Source: Streptomyces sp. Ag109_O5-1
Lineage (GTDB): Bacteria; Actinomycetota; Actinomycetes; Streptomycetales; Streptomycetaceae
NCBI RefSeq assembly: GCF_003814875.1
Contig: NZ_RKQF01000001.1
Coordinates: 10,850,001 to 10,914,000 of the forward strand
Direction of reading: 5' to 3'
DNA: 64,000 bases
The position numbers and the translations under genes are program-made. The notes under the pieces were generated by a model. The model was not told the origin of the DNA, made no database searches, and saw only the letters and a program-made list of their open reading frames with translations. Shown here in pieces: positions 24,437 to 32,589 of the stretch. Every line of letters begins with the position of its first letter. The first letter of the stretch is position 1.

Positions 24437-25927
24437 ATGCTGGATCTGACCCACGACGAACTGCTCGGCCGGGCCAAGGCGCTCGACCTGCCCGCACAGC
24501 ACCACATCGACGGGACCGACGAACCCGGCGGAGGAGCGGCCTTCGAGGTCGTCTCGCCGCGCGACGGGCAGGTCCTCACCCGGGTCGGCGACGCCGGCCA
24601 GGCCGAGGTCGACCACGCGGTGGCCGCCGCCCGGCGCGCCTTCGACTCCGGCCCCTGGCCGCAGCTGGCCCCCGCCGAACGCGGCCGGATCCTGCTGCGC
24701 ATGGCCGAATTCCTCGAAGAACACCGGGAGAGGCTCGCCCTCACCATCACCCTGGAGATGGGCAAGCCGATCACCGAGGCGTACGCCATCGAACTCCGTG
24801 CCGCGATCAACACCTTCCGCTGGTACGGGCAGTTGGCCGACAAGCTCACCGACGAGTCCCCGCGGACCGCCCCCGACGCCCTCGCGCTGGTCACCCGCGA
24901 GCCGACGGGTGTCGTCGGCGCAGTGGTCCCCTGGAACTTCCCCCTCACCCTTGCCAGTTGGAAGGTGGCCCCGGCGCTCGCGGCCGGCTGCACGGTGGTG
25001 TTGAAGCCGTCCGAGTCCTCTCCGCTCTCCGCCCTGCTGCTGGGCCGGATCGGCACCGAGGCCGGACTTCCGCCGGGCGTCCTGAACGTCGTCACCGGTG
25101 ACGGCCCCACCGCCGGGCGGGCCCTCGGCCTCCACCCGGACGTCGACGTCCTGGCCTTCACCGGCTCCACCGCCGTCGGCCGCCACTTCCTGCGCTACTC
25201 CGCGGACTCCAACCTCAAGCGGGTCTGGCTGGAGCTGGGCGGCAAGTCGCCCAACATCATCCTTCCCGACGCCCCCGACCTGGACCGGGCCGCCGCGACC
25301 GCCGCCTGGGGCATCTTCTTCAACCAGGGCGAGATGTGCACCGCGCCTTCCCGGCTCCTCGTGCACTCCTCGATCGCCGAGCGGGTGACGGACGCGATCG
25401 TGCGCCGGGCCGAGGAGCTGCGGATCGGCGACCCCCTCGACCCGGCGACCGAGATGGGCGCGCTGGTCGGGGAGGCCCACCTGGGGCGGGTGCAGGACCA
25501 CATCACCACCGGGTGCGAGCAGGGCGCCCGGCTGCGCACGGGTGGCGCACGCACCCTCGCCGAGACCGGCGGCAGCTATCTGCGGCCGGCCGTCTTCGAC
25601 CGCGTCGACCCCGGTATGCGCCTCGCCCGGGAGGAGATCTTCGGCCCCGTCCTGTCCATCCTGGCCTTCGACGACCTCGACGAGGCGGTACGGCTCGCCA
25701 ACGCCACCGAGTACGGCCTCGCCGCCGGCCTGTGGACCTCTGACCTGTCCACCGCCCACAAGGTCTCGCGCGCGCTCAAGGCCGGGACGGTCTGGGTCAA
25801 CTGCTACGAGGAGGGCGACCTGACCGTCCCCTTCGGTGGCATGAAGCAGTCCGGCAACGGCCGCGACAAGTCCGCCCACGCGATCGACAAGTACACCGAA
25901 CTCAAGACGACCTGGATCCAGCTGTGA
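24437..25927 (+). CDS. puuC: Aldehyde dehydrogenase, PuuC-like (gamma-glutamyl-amino-aldehyde dehydrogenase)
   Basis: 496 aa from ATG 24437. Catalytic Cys in FFNQGEMCTAPSRLLV, Glu in LELGGKSPNIIL, NAD loop FTGSTAVGRHFL. The C-terminus FGGMKQSGNGRDKSAHAID followed by KYTELKTTWIQL closely follows the PuuC pattern (KQSGNGRDKS...ELKTIW). In the Puu pathway this enzyme oxidises a gamma-glutamylated amino-aldehyde to the acid. The gene symbol is by family; the real substrate is probably set by the pathway amine. Stop overlaps the next start (GTGA). Confidence 0.82.
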   Translation: MLDLTHDELLGRAKALDLPAQHHIDGTDEPGGGAAFEVVSPRDGQVLTRVGDAGQAEVDHAVAAARRAFDSGPWPQLAPAERGRILLRMAEFLEEHRERLALTITLEMGKPITEAYAIELRAAINTFRWYGQLADKLTDESPRTAPDALALVTREPTGVVGAVVPWNFPLTLASWKVAPALAAGCTVVLKPSESSPLSALLLGRIGTEAGLPPGVLNVVTGDGPTAGRALGLHPDVDVLAFTGSTAVGRHFLRYSADSNLKRVWLELGGKSPNIILPDAPDLDRAAATAAWGIFFNQGEMCTAPSRLLVHSSIAERVTDAIVRRAEELRIGDPLDPATEMGALVGEAHLGRVQDHITTGCEQGARLRTGGARTLAETGGSYLRPAVFDRVDPGMRLAREEIFGPVLSILAFDDLDEAVRLANATEYGLAAGLWTSDLSTAHKVSRALKAGTVWVNCYEEGDLTVPFGGMKQSGNGRDKSAHAIDKYTELKTTWIQL

Positions 25928-26610
25928 CCCGTCCGCTCATCGCCGTACCCGCCCGGTTCTCCGCCACCACCTCGGCCCTGCGGTTCGCCGCCGAGGTCAA
26001 CGCCCGGTCCCTGATCGAGGCGGTCTGGCGGGCCGGCGGCGAGCCCGCGAGCATCCATCCCGCCGACACCGGCGCGGCCGACCGGCTGGCCCGCTTCGAC
26101 GGAGTGCTGCTGCCCGGCGGTGGCGACCTCGCCCCGTACCGCTACGGCGCAGGCGACACCCACGACAGCGTCTACGACGTCGACGACCTCCAGGACACCT
26201 TCGACCTCGAAGTCGCCCGCCACGCCGTCGAGTCGGGCCTGCCCCTGCTCGCGATCTGCCGTGGACTCCAGGCCGTGAACGTGGCGTTGGGCGGCACACT
26301 GGAGCAGGACATGGACACCGGCCATCGCCATCTGGTCCACCCGGTGCGTATCCGCGCCGGCTCCTGGCTCGAACAGGCCACCGGGGCCGAGAAGCTGGAC
26401 GCCTCCTGCTACCACCACCAGCGTGTGGACCGCCTCGGCACCGGCCTCACCGTCACCGCGGCCGCGGCGGACGGCACGGTCGAGGGCGTCGAACTCGCCG
26501 ACGGCCGGGGCTGGTTCACCGCCGTGCAGTGGCACCCCGAGGACACCGCGCACGAAGACCCCGTCCAGCAGCGGCTGTTCGACGCGTTCGTCCGGGCCGC
26601 GGCCGCCTGA
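25924..26610 (+). CDS. puuD: Gamma-glutamyl hydrolase of the PuuD type (class I glutamine amidotransferase-like)
   Basis: 228 aa from GTG 25924, overlapping puuC by 4 bp. The nucleophile elbow is LLAICRGLQAVNVALGG with Cys112; His204 and Glu206 in AVQWHPEDT complete the triad. LLPGGGDLAPYRYG and the long DTFDLEVARHAV segment match gamma-glutamyl-GABA hydrolases. It would remove glutamate from the gamma-glutamylated acid made by the PuuC-like enzyme, closing the cycle opened by the GS-like ligase. Confidence 0.87.
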   Translation: MTRPLIAVPARFSATTSALRFAAEVNARSLIEAVWRAGGEPASIHPADTGAADRLARFDGVLLPGGGDLAPYRYGAGDTHDSVYDVDDLQDTFDLEVARHAVESGLPLLAICRGLQAVNVALGGTLEQDMDTGHRHLVHPVRIRAGSWLEQATGAEKLDASCYHHQRVDRLGTGLTVTAAAADGTVEGVELADGRGWFTAVQWHPEDTAHEDPVQQRLFDAFVRAAAA

Positions 26611-26623
26611 TCAGCCGCCCTGA

Positions 26624-27196
26624 TCAGGCCTTGGGGCGTCGTCCGCTGCGGCGCGGCGCGGGCTCGGCCCCGTCCAGCAGCTCGCGCCGTCGCTCCTCGC
26701 CGTGCTCCTCCACCTGGAGCACGACCCGCCGCAGCCCCTCCGCGAGGCTGCGGCACTCGGCGTCGCTGAGCCCGGAGGTCACGAAGGCCTCCTCCTCGTT
26801 GAACGCCGGGAACACCCGCTGCATCAGCTCCTCGCCCTTGTCGGTGAGGCTGAGCAGCACCAGGCGGCCGTCGCTCGGATGCCCGGCCCGGCTCAGCAGC
26901 CCACGCGACTCCAGTGTCCGGGCCACCCCGGTGAGCGTGCCCTTGGAGATCCCGGCCTCCTCCGCCACATGCCGGGTCTCCGACTCGCCCCACACCCATA
27001 CGACCCACAGCACCACGAACGCCGTCCAGGTCAGGTCCGAGCCGCGCAGCACCGAGTTCTCCAGGTGCTGGCGCACGGCGGAGGCGGCCCGGTAGATGTT
27101 CGCCACGGCGGCCATCTGGTCCCGGCGGATCGGGGTGCCGCCGAGCTTCGCCGAGGCGAGCTTCTCGGCTTCGGTGATGGACCGCTGACCGGGCAC
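26624..27196 (-). CDS. MarR-family repressor, probable regulator of the amine/aromatic catabolic regulon
   Basis: 190 aa from GTG 27196 with AAGGAG upstream; an upstream in-frame start at 27250 lies close to the operator and lacks a ribosome binding site. Winged helix at about residues 60-130: HVAEEAGISKGTLTGVARTLESRGLLSRAGHPSDGRLVLLSLTDKG, described here as a domain. The C-terminal tail is Arg/Pro-rich. It is convergent with puuD, and the operator shared by the three catabolic promoters lies just upstream of its own start, so it is the natural regulator of the whole block. Confidence 0.88.
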   Translation of the reverse strand: MPGQRSITEAEKLASAKLGGTPIRRDQMAAVANIYRAASAVRQHLENSVLRGSDLTWTAFVVLWVVWVWGESETRHVAEEAGISKGTLTGVARTLESRGLLSRAGHPSDGRLVLLSLTDKGEELMQRVFPAFNEEEAFVTSGLSDAECRSLAEGLRRVVLQVEEHGEERRRELLDGAEPAPRRSGRRPKA

Positions 27197-27253
27197 GGAC
27201 GACTCCTTCGCAATCTTCGCCGGGGACCGTGCGGGCCGGGACGGCCACACGTT

Positions 27254-27269
27254 CGTTCGGCCTCAAATT
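27254..27269 (-). promoter_or_regulatory. Operator upstream of the marR gene
   Basis: CGTTCGGCCTCAAATT (+ strand) matches CGTTTGGCTTCAAACA, the reverse complement of the catabolic operator, at 12 of 16 positions. It lies 58 bp upstream of the GTG start and suggests autoregulation. Confidence 0.55.
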
Positions 27270-27302
27270 GTACGGTCGCCGGGCCGCGGTCGGACCGGAC
27301 GC

Positions 27303-27965
27303 TCACCTGGTCCAGTAGCGGAGGTTGCGGAAACGTGCCTCGGCGCGTCCGGAACCGTGGTTGTACACGCCGTTCTTGAAGTAGCGGGTGGCCGGGCCCC
27401 GGTCGTCGACCGTCAGGACGAGGGAGTCGTCGAAGTAGACCCTGATGGTCCCGGTCCCGGCGCTCGCCTCGTGGGCGATCTTCACGTTGAACCAGGTGTC
27501 GTACGCGTCGGTTCTGAGCGCCGTGCCGTCGTAGCGCCGCACGGTGCCGCCGCCGGTGTCGTACACGTCGAGCATGATGTCCGTGGCCGGGGTTCCCGAG
27601 GGGTGGACGCTGCGCAGGATCTGGACGAAGGTCGCGCCGTCGGTGCCGGACGGGAGGTACACGTCCCCGTCCCACATGTGGTCGCCCGTGCTGTAGTCGA
27701 CCTTCCAGCGCATCTCGGTGCGCGGGTCGGTGTCGCTGCCCTCCTCGAACGGCTCGTCGGTGGCGTACACCCACATCCGGTCGACGCCCCCGGTGGAACT
27801 GTGCCGGTCGCTCAGGTCCAGGTTCCAGGGCTTCTGCCAGCTGTAGGTGAACGAGGTCTGCGTCCAGCCACTGGTCGGGTCGGTGGCCGCGACGGCGGCA
27901 CCGGCGGTGAGGGGGAGCGCGACCAGCGCTCCGGCACCGGCCCGTAAGACGGATCTCCGGTTCAT
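27303..27965 (-). CDS. Secreted polysaccharide lyase-like protein (PL7-type jelly roll)
   Basis: 220 aa with a Tat-like signal peptide (NRRSVLRAGAGALVAL..., probable cleavage after AVA at about residue 26). The mature protein looks all-beta. RTEMRW, a Gln in FVQILRS and YFKNGVYNHGSG correspond in order to the PL7 alginate lyase motifs RxELR, QIH and YFKAGVYN, which carry catalytic Arg, Gln, His and Tyr; the His of QIH is not conserved (QIL). A beta-elimination lyase for a uronic acid polymer, or a binding relative, is likely. It is divergent from the GH95 gene. Confidence 0.65.
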   Translation of the reverse strand: MNRRSVLRAGAGALVALPLTAGAAVAATDPTSGWTQTSFTYSWQKPWNLDLSDRHSSTGGVDRMWVYATDEPFEEGSDTDPRTEMRWKVDYSTGDHMWDGDVYLPSGTDGATFVQILRSVHPSGTPATDIMLDVYDTGGGTVRRYDGTALRTDAYDTWFNVKIAHEASAGTGTIRVYFDDSLVLTVDDRGPATRYFKNGVYNHGSGRAEARFRNLRYWTR

Positions 27966-28141
27966 GGACGGTCCTTTCCTGTGCGCGAGTCGGAGGCGGG
28001 ACGGAGAAGCGGCAACGCGAACGCAGGCAACCGCAATACATCGGAGGAGTCAAGGATCTGGGCATGGGTTATTCATGTGAACGTGAAGGTCGTGGCGGGT
28101 AGGCGGCCAGGGTTGGTGAAATCCGATGACTGTTGGGGTTG

Positions 28142-28192
28142 TTGACAGACCTGTGTGAGGTCCCTAGGTTCGCCGATACACCCGATGTATCG
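28142..28192 (+). promoter_or_regulatory. Promoter with palindromic operator for the GH95-GH97 operon
   Basis: TTGACA (28142-28147) and TAGGTT (28165-28170) are 17 bp apart, a strong sigma-70-type promoter. Right downstream is CGATACAcccgaTGTATCG (28174-28192), perfect 7-bp arms with a 5-bp spacer, the layout of a GntR/LacI-type operator. A similar half-site, AATACATCGG, occurs at 28035-28044 in front of the divergent lyase gene. Confidence 0.75.
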
Positions 28193-28219
28193 ATGATCCG
28201 TCAGGTCTGGAGGACGACG

Positions 28220-30520
28220 ATGACCTCACAGCCGGAGGAACGTTCACCGGTGCCCCGCAGAGCCGTACTCGGCACTGCCCTCGGCGGAGCAGCGGCCGCG
28301 GCCCTGCCCGCGACCGCCCACGCGGCCGCGGCCGACGCCCGGGCCGCACACCCCTGGAAACTCCGCGACACCATGACCACCGACACCGCCTGGGACCGCT
28401 TCCTGCGCGGCCAGGATCTGCTGTGGAGCAGGCTGCCGGCCCTCTGGTACGAGGGACCGTTCCTCGGTGACGGGCTGCTCGGCAGCATGGTCTACCAGGA
28501 GCCGGGCGCCAACCAGGTCCGTTTCACCGTGCAGCACGGCCGGGTGCAGGACCACCGGCCGGAGTTCGGCAGCGGCTGGGGCACCGCCCGTCTCCCGGTC
28601 GGCCACCTCACCCTCGAACCGGTCGGCACCATCACCGGCGTCGACTGGCGCCTGAGCCTGTGGAACGCCGAGCTCACCGGCACCGTCACCACCACCGCCG
28701 GCACCCTCACCCTTGCCGCCCTCATCCACGACGAGGTCCTCGCCGTCCGCGCCACGGCCGACGGCGGCGAACAGGTCACCTGGACCTTCCATCCCGAGGA
28801 GGCCATCAGCCCCCGCAAGATCCAGGAGTCACCGCCCGCCGGCTACACCGCCAACCCGCCCTGGACCACCCGGACCACGGCCGACGGCACCGAGCAGGTG
28901 CTCCAACCTCTCACCGGCGGCGGCCAGACGGCCACCTCCTACCGCCGTACCGGCGACGAACTGCTGCTGAGCGTCGGCCACAGCTTCCCCTCGGACACCG
29001 CCGCCGAGCGCGACTCCCGGCGGAACCTGCACAGTGCCATGTCGTACAGCGCCCTCAGGCGACGGCACGCCCGCTGGTGGCACGCCTTCTACCGGAAGAG
29101 CTTCGTCTCGTTCCCCGACCAGCGGCTGCAGAGCTTCCACTGGATCCAGCTCTACAAGGTCGCCTCCGCCAGCCGCGCGGACGGCCCGGTCATGGCCACC
29201 CCCGGCCCCTGGCTGGAGCCCACCCCCTGGCCCGCCGTCTGGTGGAACCTCAACGTCCAGCTCGAATACTGGCTGATCCACGCCTTCAACCACCCGGAAC
29301 TGGACTCCCTCGCCACCACCCTGCGCCAAAGCCAGGAACAGCTCACCGCCAACGTGCCCGCCGCCTACCGCACGGACAGCTCCGGCATCGGCCGCAGCTC
29401 CGACATGTTCGCCACCCGGGAGGTGGGGCAACCGGGAACCGGCGCCGAGACCGGCGACCTCACCTGGGCGCTGCACAACGTCTGGCTGTCGTACCGCCAC
29501 TCCATGGACAAGTCCCTCCTGCGCGACACGATCTACCCGCTGCTGCGCCGCACGATCAACTACTACTGGCACTTCCTCACCCCGGGCAGCGACGGCAAAC
29601 TGCACCTCCCGAGCACGCTCTCACCCGAGTACCCCGTCGTCCCGCCGCAGGACACCAACTACGACCTCGCCCTGATCCGCTGGGGCTGCCAGACCCTCCT
29701 CGACTCCGCCGAACTGCTCGGCGTCGACGACGAGTTGAAGCCCCGATGGCAGGAGATACTGGCCCGGCTCACCCCGTACCCGGTCGACGACAACGGCTTC
29801 ATGATCGGCGCCGACACCCCGTACGCGCAGTCCCACCGCCACTACTCGCACCTGCTGATGGTGTACCCGCTGTACCTCGTCAACTGGGACCAGCCCGAGA
29901 ACCGCGACCTGATCACCAAGTCCGTGGTCCGCTGGCACGCGCTGACCGGCGCGCACCGCGGCTACAGCTACACCGGGGCCGCCTCGATGTACGCCATGAC
30001 CGGCGACGGCGACACCGCGATCGGCTACCTGCGGAAGTTCTTCGACCCCACGACCCGCTATCCGTGCCGGGCCAACACCCACTACACCGAGGCCGGTCCG
30101 GTCATCGAGACCCCGCTGTCCGCCTCGCAGTCCCTGCACGACATGTTCTGCCAGAGCTGGGGCGGGATCGTCCGCGTCTTCCCGGCCGTACCGACCGCCT
30201 GGACGGACCTCACCCTGCACAACTTCCGCACCCAGGGCGCCTTCCTGGTCAGCGCCGTGCGGAAGGCGGGCAGCACCAGGTTCATCCGGATCCGCAGCCT
30301 GGCCGGTGAGCCCCTCAAGCTCCGGCACGGCCTGACCGGCCGGCTCACCGCCCTGCTCGACGACGGCACCCCGGCCCGCACCCACGACCTCGGCGACGGC
30401 ACCCTGGCCATCGACCTGCCCCGCGGCCGAGAGGTGCTCGTGTACTCCGGCTCCCGCCCCGACCTCGTCATCGCACCCGTCGCCGTCAGTGAACCGGGCG
30501 CGGCATGGGGACTGCCGTAA
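28220..30520 (+). CDS. Secreted glycoside hydrolase, GH95 family-like
   Basis: 766 aa from ATG 28220 (GGAGG upstream). Twin-arginine signal PRRAVLGTALGG...ATAHAAA at residues 10-38. An N-terminal beta domain begins with FLRGQDLLWSRLPALWYEGPFLGDGLLG, as in GH95 (W..ALP.GNGRLGAM). The (alpha/alpha)6 domain contains STLSPEYP, TNYDLALIRWG and HRHYSHLLMVYPLY, matching GH95 positions for the SPE, DMQIIRD and HRHVSHLYGLYP motifs. GH95 enzymes are alpha-1,2-fucosidases or alpha-L-galactosidases; some motif residues differ, so the sugar is uncertain. First gene of an operon with the GH97 gene. Confidence 0.75.
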   Translation: MTSQPEERSPVPRRAVLGTALGGAAAAALPATAHAAAADARAAHPWKLRDTMTTDTAWDRFLRGQDLLWSRLPALWYEGPFLGDGLLGSMVYQEPGANQVRFTVQHGRVQDHRPEFGSGWGTARLPVGHLTLEPVGTITGVDWRLSLWNAELTGTVTTTAGTLTLAALIHDEVLAVRATADGGEQVTWTFHPEEAISPRKIQESPPAGYTANPPWTTRTTADGTEQVLQPLTGGGQTATSYRRTGDELLLSVGHSFPSDTAAERDSRRNLHSAMSYSALRRRHARWWHAFYRKSFVSFPDQRLQSFHWIQLYKVASASRADGPVMATPGPWLEPTPWPAVWWNLNVQLEYWLIHAFNHPELDSLATTLRQSQEQLTANVPAAYRTDSSGIGRSSDMFATREVGQPGTGAETGDLTWALHNVWLSYRHSMDKSLLRDTIYPLLRRTINYYWHFLTPGSDGKLHLPSTLSPEYPVVPPQDTNYDLALIRWGCQTLLDSAELLGVDDELKPRWQEILARLTPYPVDDNGFMIGADTPYAQSHRHYSHLLMVYPLYLVNWDQPENRDLITKSVVRWHALTGAHRGYSYTGAASMYAMTGDGDTAIGYLRKFFDPTTRYPCRANTHYTEAGPVIETPLSASQSLHDMFCQSWGGIVRVFPAVPTAWTDLTLHNFRTQGAFLVSAVRKAGSTRFIRIRSLAGEPLKLRHGLTGRLTALLDDGTPARTHDLGDGTLAIDLPRGREVLVYSGSRPDLVIAPVAVSEPGAAWGLP

Positions 30521-30545
30521 CCACCGACCAGAAGGCAGGGTTCTC

Positions 30546-32444
30546 ATGGCTGTTCCCCCCAGAAGAACCGTGGTCGCCGCGCTCTGCGCCGGACTGGCGG
30601 CCACCCTCCTCACCACCGCGCCCGCCGCACGGGCCGAGCAGCGGCAACCGCACGCCTGGACCGTCTCCGAGGCCGCCCACGCACCCCGCGCCCGGATCTC
30701 CCTCGACGACACCACCGGCGCCCTGCGCCTCGCGGTCACCCGCGACGGCCGTACGGTCATCGAGCCGTCACCCCTCGGGATCGTGACCGAACAGGCCGAC
30801 CTGTCCCAGGGGTTGCGCTTCCTGCACCGCAAGGACCGTACGGTCGACGAGCGTTACCGGGCGAAGTCCGGCAAACGCCTGGACCGCAGGGTGCACATGA
30901 ACGAGACCCGGCTGTCCTTCGCCACCGCAGCCGGCGCCCGCCTCGACCTGGTCGTCCGCGCCTCCGCGGACGGCATCGCCTACCGATACGTACTCCCCGC
31001 CCAACTCGGCGACGTCCTCGGCGAGACCTCCGCCTTCGACCTGCCGTCGGACGCGGGCGCCTGGCTCAGCACCTACCGGGTCGACAACGAGGGCCAGTTC
31101 AACCAGTACACCGCCGCGACCGCCCCCACCGGCGCGTACTCCGACCAGGCCCTCTTCGCCACCGACGGCGGCTACACCCTGCTCGCCGAGTCCGACCTCA
31201 CCGGCACCTACTCCGGCGCGCGGCTCGCCCACACGCAGGGCACCGGCACCTACCGCGTCCAGCTCGCCGACGACCGCGTCCACACCGACGGCCCCCTCAC
31301 CACCCCCTGGCGGGCCATGATCACCGGCGATCTCGCCACCGTCACCCGGTCCACCTTCACCGACGACCTCGCCCCCGCCTCCAAGGTCGCCGACACCTCC
31401 TGGATCCGCCCCGGCACCGTGCTGTGGACCTGGCTGGCCGGCGGCCGTACGGCGGGGCAGAGCCTCGACGCGCAGAAGGCGTACGTCGACTACGCGGCCC
31501 AACACCACTGGCCCTACGAAGCCGTCGACTCCGGCTGGTACTTCAAGAAGGACGAGTGGGACGTCACCGACCCCGACTGGCAGACCGACAGCTGGATGCC
31601 GGAACTCGTCGACTACGCGCGCGCCAAGGGCGTCGGGATCATCGTCTGGGTCCACCAGCGCGACCTCGACACCCCCGAGGAACGCGCCCAGTGGCTGCCC
31701 ACGCTGGAGCGCTGGGGCGTCAAGGGCGTGAAGATCGACTTCATGAACTCCGAGGCGCAGTCGATGTTCCAGTGGTACGACACGATCCTCGCGGAGACCG
31801 CGGCCCACCACCTCATGGTCGACTTCCACGGCGCCACCCTCCCCAAGGGCATCCAGCGCACCTGGCCCCAGGTGATGACCATGGAGGCCGTCGGCGGCGA
31901 GGAGAAGCGCACCAACACCGCCACCCACCTCACCACCCTCCCCTTCACCCGCAACGTCATCGGCTCCATGGACTTCACCCCCGGCGGCTTCCAGCGCGTC
32001 GGCCTGCGCCCCAATTCGGACGCGGCCGAGGCCGGACTCACCGTCGTCTACGAGTCGGGGCTCCAGATGTTCGCGGGCACCCCGGAGTCGTACGACGCCC
32101 GGCCCCTGGCCCGGGACTTCCTCGACCAGGAGCCCGCGGCCTGGGACGACACCCGCCTGCTGGCCGGCAACCCCGGCCAGGAAGCAGTCCTCGCCCGCCG
32201 CAGCGGGGACCGCTGGTTCCTCGGCGGGGTGTACGCCGGCGCCGCCCGCACCGCCACCGTGCCGCTGACCATCGGCCGCGGACGCTGGCTGGTGGAGACG
32301 ATCAGGGACGGCGCCGACGGCCTCGTTCAGGACCGCCAAGTCCTCAACGGCGGTGACGAGTTGAGCGTCGACGTCGTCGCCAACGGCGGATTCGCCGGGA
32401 TCGCCTGCCGGTGGCACCCCGGCATCACGACCTGCTACCGCTGA
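30546..32444 (+). CDS. Secreted glycoside hydrolase, GH97 family (retaining type)
   Basis: 632 aa from ATG 30546; Sec-type signal peptide ending near PAARAEQ. N-terminal beta-super-sandwich (about 40-290) with DGIAYRYVLP, then a TIM barrel with WTWLAGGRT, AVDSGWYF, VWVHQRDLD, GVKGVKIDFMNSEAQ and MVDFHGATLPKGIQRTWP. In GH97, Asp in the KIDFM position acts as nucleophile in the retaining alpha-galactosidase group, whereas SusB-like members use an inverting Glu. Calcium-dependent exo-activity on alpha-galactosides or similar is the most likely role. The gene follows GH95 by 25 bp. Confidence 0.85.
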   Translation: MAVPPRRTVVAALCAGLAATLLTTAPAARAEQRQPHAWTVSEAAHAPRARISLDDTTGALRLAVTRDGRTVIEPSPLGIVTEQADLSQGLRFLHRKDRTVDERYRAKSGKRLDRRVHMNETRLSFATAAGARLDLVVRASADGIAYRYVLPAQLGDVLGETSAFDLPSDAGAWLSTYRVDNEGQFNQYTAATAPTGAYSDQALFATDGGYTLLAESDLTGTYSGARLAHTQGTGTYRVQLADDRVHTDGPLTTPWRAMITGDLATVTRSTFTDDLAPASKVADTSWIRPGTVLWTWLAGGRTAGQSLDAQKAYVDYAAQHHWPYEAVDSGWYFKKDEWDVTDPDWQTDSWMPELVDYARAKGVGIIVWVHQRDLDTPEERAQWLPTLERWGVKGVKIDFMNSEAQSMFQWYDTILAETAAHHLMVDFHGATLPKGIQRTWPQVMTMEAVGGEEKRTNTATHLTTLPFTRNVIGSMDFTPGGFQRVGLRPNSDAAEAGLTVVYESGLQMFAGTPESYDARPLARDFLDQEPAAWDDTRLLAGNPGQEAVLARRSGDRWFLGGVYAGAARTATVPLTIGRGRWLVETIRDGADGLVQDRQVLNGGDELSVDVVANGGFAGIACRWHPGITTCYR

Positions 32445-32565
32445 CCGGCCGCTCGTACGCGGACGCCGTTCCCGGCAACGGCGTCCGCGCCGGGCGGTCC
32501 TGGAGAACGTCCAGGATGTTGTCGACGGCCAGGTCCACCATGGCCGCCCTGTGAGCGGGGCAACG
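32425..32565 (-). pseudogene. C-terminal remnant of a D-2-hydroxyacid dehydrogenase
   Basis: On the minus strand upstream of the stop at 32425-32427, the frame reads ...HRAAMVDLAVDNILDVLQDRP and then ARTPLPGTAS. This is the conserved C-terminal helix of D-isomer 2-hydroxyacid dehydrogenases (RAAM..LAVDNILAVL.GRPP.TPV). Nothing upstream in this frame resembles the rest of the enzyme; only about 45 codons survive before the phytoene-synthase-like gene ends at 32590. It overlaps the end of the GH97 gene by 20 bp, and its sequence supplies the terminator-like hairpin. Confidence 0.55.
32459..32488. terminator. Perfect 12-bp hairpin after the GH97 gene
   Basis: GCGGACGCCGTT (32459-32470) and AACGGCGTCCGC (32477-32488) pair completely around CCCGGC. 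Ten bases downstream a second stem, TCCTGGA-gaacg-TCCAGGA (32498-32516), follows. Together they could terminate both convergent units. Confidence 0.7.
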
Positions 32566-32589
32566 GGAGTGCCAGGCGGGCGACGGTGC

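Noticed and set aside
22892-25879. Very long minus-strand open frame (995 codons) across permease and puuC
   Set aside because: It is antisense to two clear enzymes, its product is Gly/Glu/Arg/His-rich with no domain, and GC bias explains the lack of stops.
13472-27196. A biosynthetic (secondary metabolite) cluster around the P450
   Set aside because: No synthase, synthetase or tailoring enzymes; ring-cleavage and Puu-type enzymes plus a permease point to catabolism.
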